Assembly (NCBI GenBank): GCA_029834535.1
Contig: JAQMWT010000373.1
Location: 1-64,000 of the forward strand
Length of the DNA stretch: 64,000 nucleotides
From: Chrysophaeum taylorii
Lineage: Eukaryota > Sar > Pelagophyceae > Pelagomonadales > Pelagomonadaceae
Reading direction: 5' to 3'
The translations under genes and the position numbers were made by a program. Each line of letters starts with the position of its first letter. The first letter of the stretch is position 1. The notes under the pieces were generated by a model. That model made no database searches. It was not told the origin of the DNA and saw only the letters and a program-made list of their open reading frames with translations. This document shows positions 31,136 to 39,854 of the stretch, one piece after another.

Positions 31136-32828
31136 ATGAGGTGCGTCTTCTTCTTCTTCTTCTTCTTCTTCTTCTGGGCGGCGGCGGTCACCTCGGCGGC
31201 GTTGAAGGTGTCGTCTTCGTCGGTGGTGCGCGCCGTGGAAAAAGCCAGCAAAAGAACCTCGTTTCACCCCGAGACGAAATGGCTCGTCGCCGCCGCAACG
31301 GACCACGTGTGGTCCTCCTCCTCCTCTGCCCTGGACGTCGCGCGCATCGCTTTTGGGGTGGCGAAGATCTCGCAGAAAAGCGGGGTCGACCCGCAGACCC
31401 GCGACGCGTTCTTCCGACGCGTCGCCCGACGCGAGGACATCGAAGAACCGCGGGAAATTGCGATGGTGCTGTGGGCGTTCGCGAGTTCGGAACAGGCTAA
31501 ACATTCGAGATTCACTCGGGAACTCGCCGCGCGCGCCGCCCGGGCGCCCCTGAACCCGCGCGACTGCGCCCAGACGGCCTGGGCCCTCGCCAAGCTCGGC
31601 GAGCTCCAGCGGCAGAGCTACGCCGCGGCTTTAACCGGAGTTTCTCGGAGGGCGGAAGCTCTGTTCCCAGAATTTAGGGACTCGGAGCTGAGCCAGCTCG
31701 CGTGGGCGTTCGCGCGGAGCGGCCCCCGCAGGCTCCTCCCGAGAATCCGGGACCGCGTTGACCTCGGGGCTCTGACCCAGAGCCAGCTGGCCTCTATGGC
31801 TTGGGTGTTCGCGAAAACAGACCTCGGAACGCCTCGTTTTTTCGCGGAGATCGCAGCCCGAGCCGATCCGAGGACGCCGCGCCAGCACTCAACTCTGGCG
31901 TGGGCCTTTGCTACATTCAGAAACACGGGTATTCTAGACAAGGTCGTGGACGCGCCGTTGGAGGACTTTACGGCTCAAGAAATCGCGAACACCGTTTGGG
32001 CGTTTGCCAAGTTAAACGACAAAAGAATTTTCGCTTCTGCTGCGAAAACCCTCGGCGGTCGCCTCGAAGAAAACCCTCGATTTCTCAAACCCCAGGACCT
32101 CGCGACCTGCGCGTGGGCCTACGCCAAGGCTGGTGTCGATGCGCCCGACCTCTTCGCGGCCCTCGCGAAATCCGTAATTTTGGCTCCCGTCGAGGACCCT
32201 CGAGGGTTGTCGATGGTCGCGTGGAGCTTCGCCACGGCCGGGGTTCACGACCCCCGGCTCTTCGCGTACATCGAGCGCCAGGGTCTCCAAAGACGCGGCA
32301 ACTCCCAGGACATCGCCAACACGGTGTGGGCGTTTGCTAAAGCTGGAATACCCTGCGACGACCTCATGACTACCGTCGAGAATTTGGACCCCGCCGCGCT
32401 GGACGCCTTTAATAATCCTCGCGAAATATCTATGACGACCTGGGCCTTTGCCAAGCAGAAAAGATCCATACCCCCCGCCTTCTGCGCGTGTCTCGCGCGA
32501 GCTGTTATCCGGAACATACACGCGTTTCGCCCGAGGGAGCTCGCGAACGCCGCGTGGGCCTTGGCGCGTTTGAACCGTCTCGATCCTACCCTGGCTTCCG
32601 CGATCTCCGAAGCGGCCATTCCCCAAATACGTAGTTTCGAGCCCCAGCACCTCGCCAACACGGCCTGGGCGTTCGCCAAAGCGGGGATCGACGACCTCGA
32701 CCTCTTCGCGGCTATCGCGGCTGCCGCCCGCGACGCCCACTTCTGCGACCTCAGCCGCGCGCAGCTCCGACAAGCGGCCCTCTTCCTCAGACACAAGGCC
32801 CCGCACGTCCACTTCCAACAGCCGCCCG

Positions 32829-32862
<34 letters not shown>

Positions 32863-32974
32863 GCTCTCGCCACCACCCGCGTATATTGCCGCGGACGCCG
32901 CCGCGCCCTGCGCCAAACAGTGCCCCCACGTCGCCGCCGCCGCCGCCGCCGCCGAGGACCTTTCTACTTCTTAA
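31136..32974 (+). CDS. OPR/FASTK-like helical repeat protein with signal peptide
   Basis: 612 residues from the ATG at 31136. The N-terminus MRC, a nine-Phe run and WAAAVTSA look like a signal peptide. About a dozen 35-45-residue helical repeats follow, each centred on a word like EIANTVWAFAKA (others: EIAMVLWAFASS, DCAQTAWALAKL, HLANTAWAFAKA). This matches the octotricopeptide/RAP-associated repeats of algae and apicomplexa, which bind organellar RNA and guide its processing or translation. No terminal RAP domain is visible; the chain ends with an Asn run and an Ala-rich tail. A signal peptide on such a protein would fit import into a secondary plastid, but no clear ASAFAP site is present. 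It shares the bases TTAA with the stop of the convergent ArfGAP gene. Confidence 0.75.
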
Positions 32975-34800
32975 ATATTATCGTCGGAAGGGGGGAGGTC
33001 CGACGTCCTGCGGCCTTGTTGCTCGCACGAGGGACTGGCGCCGTTCAAGACCAAAATCTGGGCCACGATGGCGGCGTCGTCGTCTTCTTTGGTGGTATCG
33101 ACGACGACGACGGAGGAGTTTGTGCCGACGATGGCGTAGAGCGCGGCCTGGACTGCGTCTTTGGGCGGGGGTCCCCCGAAAAACTTCTTGTCGCGCCACT
33201 TGGCTCGAATAAAGTCGGCAACAATAATATCCTCGTCGTCGTCGTCGTCGTCGTCGTCATCCAGCGGTGGTTTTTTTTTACGAACGAAAAAAAACTCGAA
33301 CATGCGGTTTGCCGCCTTGTTGCCGACGCGCGCAACCACAGACAACTCCAGGGGCGTGAGGCGATCGAGGCGGAGCGAGCGAACTTTGGACACGTGCGTG
33401 CCGAGACTCCGGTGGACGCCAGAGCACCTGACGCAGACGAGAATGCCGAGGTTGAGCACAACCCAGTCCGGTTTTGGGGCGCCGCAGTCCGCGCAGGTCG
33501 CGTTGTCGCGTTCGATCGCCGTGAGGGCGGTCGCGCCTTCGCCCAACTGACGCTCGATCGCGCGCTTGAGCGCGCGGATCCACCAATCGCGCGCGTCTTT
33601 TCCCGGCGCTTGAAGGCGTAGCGGCGACCCTCGGGCGCTGTGAATCTCGAAGGCGCAGCGGTCATCGCACTCCTTGACGGTCGACAGCAAGAGGGACGCG
33701 ACCTCGTCGTCGGTGGGCGACGGAGGGTCCGCGGGACTGGCGCCCGGCCCGCCTTCCGACGGTTCGCGCTGCAGAACTCCGCGCAAAAACCCCCAAGACG
33801 GCGCCTTGCGCGCCTTGAGAATGTCGTCGTCGATCGCGAACCACCGTCGCGTCCACTTGTTTGTCGTCGACCTGATCGGCTGCACAAACAAGTACCCTTC
33901 TTCTTTCTGGTTTCTTCTTCTTCTTCCGGAATCGTCGTAGAGTTCGCGGAGAGGTTCGTCGATCGAGTACACGCCGTGGGCTTCCTCGGCGGCGTCAAGC
34001 AGCTCGTGGAGGTCCTCCGAGTCCTCCGGAACCACCCAGCGACGCCGGGCCTCGAAGTCCGCGTTGAGAATGCTCTGCAGCCTGAGCATGCGCAGGTCCC
34101 ACGGTTCCTTCTCCCTATCGCACGCGGCGGCGATCTCTTTCTGATGCGAATGAGCCGAATTCGCGGCGTCGTTTATGGCATGCGAGGCCTGGGCGTAAAA
34201 GGCTCGCAGCGAACAGAGCGCGGCCACGCAGACCTCGGCGAGCGCCAGGCCTTTGCGCCGTTGGACCGACGACACGAACCGGCACAGATCGAACCGCCTC
34301 GATTCCGCCGCGCGACGCTTCTCCGCCGCCATTCGAGCCCTTTCGTCCACCTGCGCGACGATCGGCACGTGGTCCTTGCGCTTCCATGCGCCGTGGAGAA
34401 GCCCTTCGACGGCCGCGCACGACTCGGCGTCGGCGCGTTCCGACGCTCTCCTCGTTTCCTCGAACCTTCCGACTTCTGCTCTAAACGCGACGAGCGGTTT
34501 CCACAAACTGAGCTCGAGCGACTCGGCCAGCACGTCCTCGGCGCTCGAGAGTTCGTGGAGCACCGACGCCAGCGCCCCCACGACGGGCGTCGCCTCGAAT
34601 ATGGAGGGGGTCTTCTCGAGCACCAACGCGAGGTTCCGCGACGCCGAGCCCACCCCCTGCATCGCGGCGATCAGCTCGCCAGCGCACGCGATCACGCTCC
34701 CCAGGTGTTCGTCCGCCTGCCGCAGTTCCACGCGGTGCTGCTCGACCTCCAACCCAAAGGCCGGCGACTCGGGCGCATACGCGAGCTCGCGACGAGCCAT
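32971..34800 (-). CDS. BAR-PH-ArfGAP protein (ACAP/ASAP-like)
   Basis: 609 residues from the ATG at 34798-34800. ArfGAPs stimulate GTP hydrolysis by Arf and drive coat-vesicle cycles. Residues about 1-260 are a helical BAR-like region (LRQADEHLGSVIACAGELIA, LEKTPSIFEATPVVGAL). Residues about 300-418 are a PH domain (EGYLFVQPI, WTRRWFAID, DCAFEIHS-type strand, DWWIRALKRAI). The ArfGAP finger near 436 is C-x2-C-x16-C-x2-C, CADCGAPKPDWVVLNLGI then LVCVRC, followed by SGVHRSLGTHVSKVRSLRLD with the catalytic arginine. An Asp run interrupts the C-terminal part of the domain. No ankyrin repeats are seen, unlike animal ACAPs, though a short fragment ILVLNGA ends the chain. The start is 97 bp from the divergent ABC gene. 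Confidence 0.9.
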   Translation of the reverse strand: MARRELAYAPESPAFGLEVEQHRVELRQADEHLGSVIACAGELIAAMQGVGSASRNLALVLEKTPSIFEATPVVGALASVLHELSSAEDVLAESLELSLWKPLVAFRAEVGRFEETRRASERADAESCAAVEGLLHGAWKRKDHVPIVAQVDERARMAAEKRRAAESRRFDLCRFVSSVQRRKGLALAEVCVAALCSLRAFYAQASHAINDAANSAHSHQKEIAAACDREKEPWDLRMLRLQSILNADFEARRRWVVPEDSEDLHELLDAAEEAHGVYSIDEPLRELYDDSGRRRRNQKEEGYLFVQPIRSTTNKWTRRWFAIDDDILKARKAPSWGFLRGVLQREPSEGGPGASPADPPSPTDDEVASLLLSTVKECDDRCAFEIHSARGSPLRLQAPGKDARDWWIRALKRAIERQLGEGATALTAIERDNATCADCGAPKPDWVVLNLGILVCVRCSGVHRSLGTHVSKVRSLRLDRLTPLELSVVARVGNKAANRMFEFFFVRKKKPPLDDDDDDDDDEDIIVADFIRAKWRDKKFFGGPPPKDAVQAALYAIVGTNSSVVVVDTTKEDDDAAIVAQILVLNGASPSCEQQGRRTSDLPPSDDNI

Positions 34801-34897
34801 TCTTTCTTTTTTTTTTTAAAGACAGACTGACTGGACTGACTAGCCCTCAAGCAGCAACAAACAAACAGCACACACACAACAAACGGACCTCTAGTTG
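34801..34897. promoter_or_regulatory. 97-bp head-to-head intergenic region
   Basis: Separates the ArfGAP gene (minus) from the ABC transporter (plus). It holds a T run plus TTTAAAGACAGAC on the plus strand, and CA repeats. No TATA box. Confidence 0.45.
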
Positions 34898-36844
34898 ATG
34901 ATGATGATGATCATCACGTTGTTATTATCGGTCGCCTTTTATCCGACGACGACGACGACGACGAGCGCGCTCCAGCACGTTGGTGGTCCTCCTCCGACGA
35001 GCGCGCTCCAGCACGTCGGTGGTCCTCCTCCTCCTCCTCAGACTAGACAGGCGCGGCGCGCGATTCCGCTGCCAATCGGGCTCCCGAAGAGCCCGACGGC
35101 GGTGACCCAGAGCAAGAGGATGAAGCTCGGGAAGGTGACGCGGTCCCTCGCCGAGCACGCGTGGCACCGCGCCTCTCCCGTGTCGCGGCTGCTGCTGCTG
35201 ACGTCGGTGACGGCCCTCGTGGCGTCCAAGGCCCTGACGGTGCGGGTGCCTTTTTTGCTGCAGAAGTGCGTCGACAGCGCCGGGCGCGACGTCTTACGGA
35301 GCGCTACTATCGCTTACGTGTTCGCGCGGCTCTCGACGGTGCTGGCGAGCGAGGCGAGGTCGCTGTGCTACGCGTTTGCGTCGCAGCAGGCGACGCGGAG
35401 CTACGCGCGCGCTCTTTTCCAGAAAATGCTCGATTTGGGGGGGAAGTTTCATTCCGAACATCCGACGGGCTTGTTGAGCGTCGCGTTCAGCCGCGGCGCC
35501 AGGGGTTTCCAAACCCTCCTCTTCCAGCTCCTGTTTAGCGTGCTGCCGACGCTGGTGGAGTTGGGCTTGAGCGCGACGCTGTTGTCCCGGAGATTCGGGA
35601 GCCGGATTGGCGCGACGACGTTGCTCACTTTCGCGCTCTACGCCGCATTCACCGCGATCGTCGTCGACAAGAGGGTTAAGGTCAAGCGGCGCCTCGTGGA
35701 ACTGGACAACGCCAAATCGGCATATCTCGTAGACGCCTTGGCCAACTACGAGACCGTCCAGCTCTTCGACGGCCAAGCTCCCGAAGCGTTTCGATTCGAC
35801 GCGTTTTTAACGCGAATGCGAACGGCCTTCGTCGCGTCCTCCAGGTACAACTCTATCCTCAACATCGGCCAGGCCGTCATCTTCGGCACGGGCCTCGCCG
35901 CGTGCCTCGTGATGTGCGACAAGGACCTCGTCGCCGTCAACGGCCTCCTCCTCCAGCTCGCCCAGCCGATGGCCTTTCTGGGGTATACCGTGTCCGAAAT
36001 CAGGCAAGCGGTCGTCGACGTGACGGTCACCGAGGACATCCTCTCGCGTCCCGGGCCCCCGGCCGGTGCGGTTTCCGACCTTCCTCCTACGCCTCCGGCC
36101 ATCAGGTTCGAGAACGTCACCAAAGCCTACGGCCACGATCTCCAGCCCGCCCTGCGCGGGGCGACCTTCGAAGCTCCCGCCGGCAAGCTGACCGTCCTCG
36201 CGGGCGCGAGCGGATCGGGGAAATCCACAGCCCTCCGCCTCATCGCCAAGCTCGACGACCCCACCGACGGCCGCATTCTTTTAACCTTCGACGATCCGAT
36301 CGACCTCGACAACGTCGATTCGAGAGCCGCGAGGCGCGCGATGGGCTTCGTTCCTCAGTCCCCGCAGCTCTTCGACGAGACGGCGGAATGGAATTTAAGA
36401 TATGGCGACTTTCAAGCCACCGACGACCGGATCCGCGAGGCCCTCCGCGCCGCCAAGCTCGACCACATCCCCCTCGACGCGCGCCTCGGCGAGCGCGCCG
36501 TCAAGCTCTCGGGCGGCGAACGACAACGCCTCGCCGTCGCTCGCGCTCTCCTCCGTAAACCCCTCCTCCTCTGCGCCGACGAGCCCACCTCGGCCGCCGA
36601 CGCCCAGACCGAGCGCGCCCTCCTCGAGGCCATCACCCACACCAACGCCACCGTCATCGTCGTCGCCCACCGTCTCGCCGCCCTCGCGCCCCTCGCGGAC
36701 CACCTCGTCGTCTTCGACAAGGGCAAGGTCCTCCAGGCCGGCACCCACGCCGACCTCCTCCAGCAACAACCCAACGGCCTCTACGCCTCCCTCTGGTACG
36801 CGGCCACCGCAAACGCGTCCTCCACGCCCGTCCTCGCGATCTGA
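34898..36844 (+). CDS. ABC half-transporter, ABCB (ATM1/HMT1-like) type
   Basis: 648 residues from the first of four ATGs at 34898; an in-frame TTG precedes it. MMMM plus IITLLLSVAFY looks like a signal peptide, so an organelle or endomembrane site is likely. A 36-bp tandem duplication near the N-terminus encodes TSALQHVGGPPP twice. The membrane domain spans about 90-330 (six predicted helices, with LQKCVDSAGRDVL and the ATM1-type end LLLQLAQPMAFLGYTVSEIRQ). The nucleotide domain starts near 400: Walker A GASGSGKST (about 436), LSGGERQRLAVARAL (about 537), Walker B LLLCADEPTSAAD (about 555), and VVAHRL. Walker B has CADEPTSAAD where most ABCBs have LDEATSALD. ATM1-type proteins export glutathione-bound sulfur compounds from mitochondria; HMT1 moves phytochelatins or metals. 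The substrate here is open. Confidence 0.88.
   Translation: MMMMIITLLLSVAFYPTTTTTTSALQHVGGPPPTSALQHVGGPPPPPQTRQARRAIPLPIGLPKSPTAVTQSKRMKLGKVTRSLAEHAWHRASPVSRLLLLTSVTALVASKALTVRVPFLLQKCVDSAGRDVLRSATIAYVFARLSTVLASEARSLCYAFASQQATRSYARALFQKMLDLGGKFHSEHPTGLLSVAFSRGARGFQTLLFQLLFSVLPTLVELGLSATLLSRRFGSRIGATTLLTFALYAAFTAIVVDKRVKVKRRLVELDNAKSAYLVDALANYETVQLFDGQAPEAFRFDAFLTRMRTAFVASSRYNSILNIGQAVIFGTGLAACLVMCDKDLVAVNGLLLQLAQPMAFLGYTVSEIRQAVVDVTVTEDILSRPGPPAGAVSDLPPTPPAIRFENVTKAYGHDLQPALRGATFEAPAGKLTVLAGASGSGKSTALRLIAKLDDPTDGRILLTFDDPIDLDNVDSRAARRAMGFVPQSPQLFDETAEWNLRYGDFQATDDRIREALRAAKLDHIPLDARLGERAVKLSGGERQRLAVARALLRKPLLLCADEPTSAADAQTERALLEAITHTNATVIVVAHRLAALAPLADHLVVFDKGKVLQAGTHADLLQQQPNGLYASLWYAATANASSTPVLAI
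34960..35031 (+). repeat. 36-bp tandem duplication in the ABC gene
   Basis: Two units, 34960-34995 and 34996-35031, differ at one base and encode TSALQHVGGPPP twice, in the linker after the signal peptide. Confidence 0.9.
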
Positions 36845-37479
36845 CTTCGTCTTGTTCTATCCTCCCTCCGAGGCCTGCCAGCCTCTAATATCGCGACGCG
36901 ACGATCGATTCGGTCGATCTCTCTAACAAATCAAAAGCAGCAGCAGCAGCAGCGGGATTTTTCTTTTCCATCGTTGTTGTTGTTGTTGTTGTACATCTCA
37001 TCTCTTTTTTTACAGTAGTGTGCGAGACATTGTGGTTGGTGGTGGTGGGGGCGCCAGATTTTTTTTACTTCGGGGCTGGTCTCTCTTTTGAAAGAGAAAA
37101 CGACGACGACGACGACGAGGCATCGAAGAAGCAAGCCAGAGAGCTTCTATACCCCACAAACCCACCCACATCCTTCATGCTCCCCACACACCCCCCCCCC
37201 TCTTAGCAGTCGACATTTAAAGCCAGAGAGCTTCTTGGTCTCATGAGTGATGCCGCGAGCGACGTCTGCTGCGGACTTTGCGCCTTATTCTTAGCACCGC
37301 ATCTAGACGCGGATTTCCCGGCGCTCTGCCGAACAAGTATAATTCGGCGTCGTCGTCGTCTTGCGCGCACCACCACCACCACCACCACCACCACCACCAA
37401 GATAAGACCAGTCCGCGTCCAGCTGACGAGAAAAGTATAAATATCCGATCCGTTGTGTTGAAGGCTTTTGGCTCGCTAC
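36845..37479. other. Intergenic with simple repeats and a short retroposon
   Basis: Between the ABC gene and the dehydrogenase gene. Contains AGC, TTG, GAC and ACC trinucleotide runs and the 5'-truncated retroposon copy at 37149-37221. No gene seen. Confidence 0.6.
37149..37221 (+). mobile_element. Short retroposon, 5'-truncated copy
   Basis: 73 bp, from ATACCCCACAAACCC to AGCAGTCGACATTTAAA, almost identical to 61234-61304. It is flanked by an exact direct repeat GCCAGAGAGCTTCT (37135-37148 and 37222-37235), readable as a 14-16 bp target-site duplication. A shared 3' end, a shorter 5' end than the 61-kb copy and long duplications are the marks of LINE-driven retroposition. No internal promoter boxes were identified. 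Confidence 0.65.
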
Positions 37480-38571
37480 ATGCGGCGTCGGTGGCGACGG
37501 TGTAGCTTCGTTTTGTTGTTGTGTCGCGGCGAGGGACTGATGCATCGCGTGGGCGTCGTGGGCGCGACGGGGGCCGTCGGGCGCGAACTCCTGGGAGTCC
37601 TCGAGAAGCGCGAATTCCCGTGCGAAGCGCCGTTGCTCTTCGGGTCGAAGGGCGGCCAGACGGTCGAGAGCGGGAAGTGGGGTCCGTTGGATGTGTCGCC
37701 GTTCTCTGTCGAGGGCGTGTCCGGGCTGGATGTGGTGTTTCTTGCGGCCTCGGGGGACTTCGCGAAAGAATACGCCGACAAGATCGCGGCGGTGGTGAAG
37801 ACGTGCGTCGTCGATAATTCCTCGGCGCTCAGACTTCGCGACGACGTTCCGTTGGTGGTCCCGGAAGTGAACGGTCACCTCTGCAAGGGAGCCAAGCTTA
37901 TCGCGAACCCAAATTGCACGACGGCCATCGCGATTATGGCTCTCGCGCCTATCTTCGCCGCCTTTGGCCTGCGCAAAGTCGTCGTCAGCACCTATCAGGC
38001 CGCGAGCGGCGCGGGCGCCGCCGGAATGCGCGAGCTCCGCGACGGCATCACCCCCGCCCTCCAAAACATCAAGGACGACGGCTGCTTCGAGGGGGCCTCG
38101 ACGGCAGAAGTCTTTGCGCATCCTCTCCCTTTCAACGTCGTCCCTCACATCGACAAGTTCCAGGCCAACGGCTACACCAAGGAAGAGATGAAGGTTACGT
38201 GGGAGACTAAGAAGATACTGGGCTTTGACCCCAAAGGCGACGACGGACCAAAGGTCTCGTGCACGGCCGTCAGAATTCCCACGCTGAGAGCGCACTCCGA
38301 AGCGATCACCGTCGAGACCGAAAAACCTTGCCCCGCCGCCGCCTGCCTCGACGTCCTCTCCGATGCCCCCGGCCTCACCGTCAAAGACGACCCCGGCGAC
38401 AACTTGTACCCCATGCCCCTCACCGCAACGGGGGCCTTCGACGTCGAAGTCGGCCGCGTCCGCCAGAACATCGTCTTCGGCGAAAATGGGCTCGACCTTT
38501 TCGTCTGCGGCGACCAGCTCCTCCGCGGCGCTGCGCTCAACGCTGTCCTCATCGCCGAAAAGGCCCTCTCC

Positions 38572-38574
<3 letters not shown>
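37480..38574 (+). CDS. asd: Aspartate-semialdehyde dehydrogenase
   Basis: Catalyses NADPH-dependent reduction of aspartyl phosphate to aspartate semialdehyde, the branch to lysine, threonine and methionine, which animals lack. 364 residues from the ATG at 37480. An in-frame ATG at 37540 (MHRVGVVGATGAVG) would give a 344-residue enzyme of usual length, so the first 20 residues may be a targeting peptide or untranslated. The Rossmann motif is GATGAVGRELL. The catalytic cysteine sits in ANPNCTTAIAIMAL, preceded by SALR. The family word STYQAASGAGAAGM and the active-site histidine in IPTLRAHSEAITVE follow, and the C-terminus has DNLYPMPLTATGAFDVEVGR-type residues. These match the bacterial/plant (plastid-type) enzyme rather than the fungal one. 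The gene ends directly in an ATG/GAT triplet run. Confidence 0.95.

Positions 38575-38606
<32 letters not shown>
38573..38606. repeat. (GAT)n microsatellite at the asd stop codon
   Basis: The TGA stop opens a run of about eleven GAT units, in the 3' UTR. Confidence 0.85.
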
Positions 38607-38607
<1 letters not shown>

Positions 38608-38952
38608 CCTGCCTGCTCTGACGACCTCGAATTCGTTCGAATTGAGTGTGGTTGTTGTTCTTTTGAGAACAAAGAGTAATAATAACTCCGACAAACCAAC
38701 ACGAGCCGGCCGCATTATTGATAGGAGGAGGATATTCGATTCGAAGCAACGAGCGCCAAAAAAGCTGTCGGGAGCGCCAAGCACGGGTCTGCAGAGGAGC
38801 GTGGCGCCAATTTCTATCTGGGCTATAACAGTAAACCTTCGTCATATGAGCTGATGATGGATTGGGGATCATCACATCAATCAGGGTTGTTTGTGTTCTT
38901 GTAGGAAAGACAGACAGACAGACAGACAGACATTTAAAGACAGACAGACAGA

Positions 38953-38983
<31 letters not shown>

Positions 38984-39141
38984 CGTCGAGGACAAAAAAG
39001 GTGGGGGCAGGAGTTTGATGGAACGGATCTAAATTCGAACTGAGCGCCCAAGGGTTTCATAATGATTGAAGGTCTGGCGATTGGAGATTAGCATACATAC
39101 TGGAGTTTTGAAGGACTAGCGATACTGGCGATGGTCGGGTG
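38607..39141. other. Intergenic with GACA and TC repeats
   Basis: No gene. Holds a (GACA)n stretch broken by TTTAAA (about 38909-38952) and a (TC)n run (about 38955-38984). Confidence 0.6.
38909..38984. repeat. (GACA)n then (TC)n microsatellites
   Basis: About six GACA units, the word CATTTAAAGA, about four more GACA units, CCCCCC, then about fifteen TC units. Confidence 0.9.
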
Positions 39142-39693
39142 ATGGACCTACTGCTCCAGGCTGCGTCTGGATGGAAGCGCGAGCGTGAGGAGGAGGAGGT
39201 GGCGCGGAAGGCGCCGCGGGGCGAGATTTTGCGGCACTACAGACCATACGACGAGGCGAGACGATCATCTTTGGTGGATGGCGTGCCGCAGCCGTTGTCG
39301 CTCGAGGCGCCAGCGCAGCCCTTGCTGTACGAGGACCTCATAAACTTTCCTCGGTCTCGGGGGAAGTCGCACGCGCGGCGGTGCGTTATGTGCGGCCACC
39401 TTGCCAGCGGCGATGGAGCGACCTGCTCGATTCCGCTCCAGAACAAGGACGTGTGCAAGCGGTGCGACACCGGGATCTGGAAGCACCGTGCGACCTCCGA
39501 GTACTTTAAGTGGTGCAAGGGTTGCAAGAAATTTTTGCATGTCTGCGCTTTCGCGGAGAAACTCTCCAAGTGCACGAACAAGTACTCAAAACAACCTTCG
39601 AAATGCGACCGGTGCCGCGAGCGGGGTCGCCAGAGCTACATGTCCAAGCGCATGGAGGCCGACGCCTCCGCCCACCCCTCTCCTACTGAATGA
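39142..39693 (+). CDS. Cys-rich, zinc-finger-like protein of unknown function
   Basis: 183 residues from the ATG at 39142. The first 75 residues are charged and unremarkable. From residue 81 come closely spaced Cys pairs: CVMC, CSIPL, DVCKRC, KWCKGC, HVC, SKC and CDRCRERGRQSY. At least ten cysteines plus histidines (KHRAT, LHVC) could hold two or three zinc ions. The basic end resembles the last part of SBP-like or other plant/protist DNA-binding fingers (CxxC...CxxCRxxxR), but the spacing does not match a family I can name. Nuclear, DNA- or RNA-binding is a guess. It is transcribed in the same direction as the HYDIN-like gene 161 bp downstream. Confidence 0.7.
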   Translation: MDLLLQAASGWKREREEEEVARKAPRGEILRHYRPYDEARRSSLVDGVPQPLSLEAPAQPLLYEDLINFPRSRGKSHARRCVMCGHLASGDGATCSIPLQNKDVCKRCDTGIWKHRATSEYFKWCKGCKKFLHVCAFAEKLSKCTNKYSKQPSKCDRCRERGRQSYMSKRMEADASAHPSPTE

Positions 39694-39854
39694 ATGAATG
39701 AATGAATGACTCCTTTCTTCTTCTTCTTCTTCTTGTTGTTGGGAGCACACTGGCAGCATATTATTATTATTATTGTAGAATGAATCTCGACGTAGAAACA
39801 AACACTTACCCTGTTCGAAGCAACAGGATATGTATGCTGTGAAACTACCGTGAA

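Noticed and set aside
37303-38784. 493-residue minus-strand open frame over asd
   Set aside because: Shadow of the aspartate-semialdehyde dehydrogenase gene; low-complexity composition and no motif.
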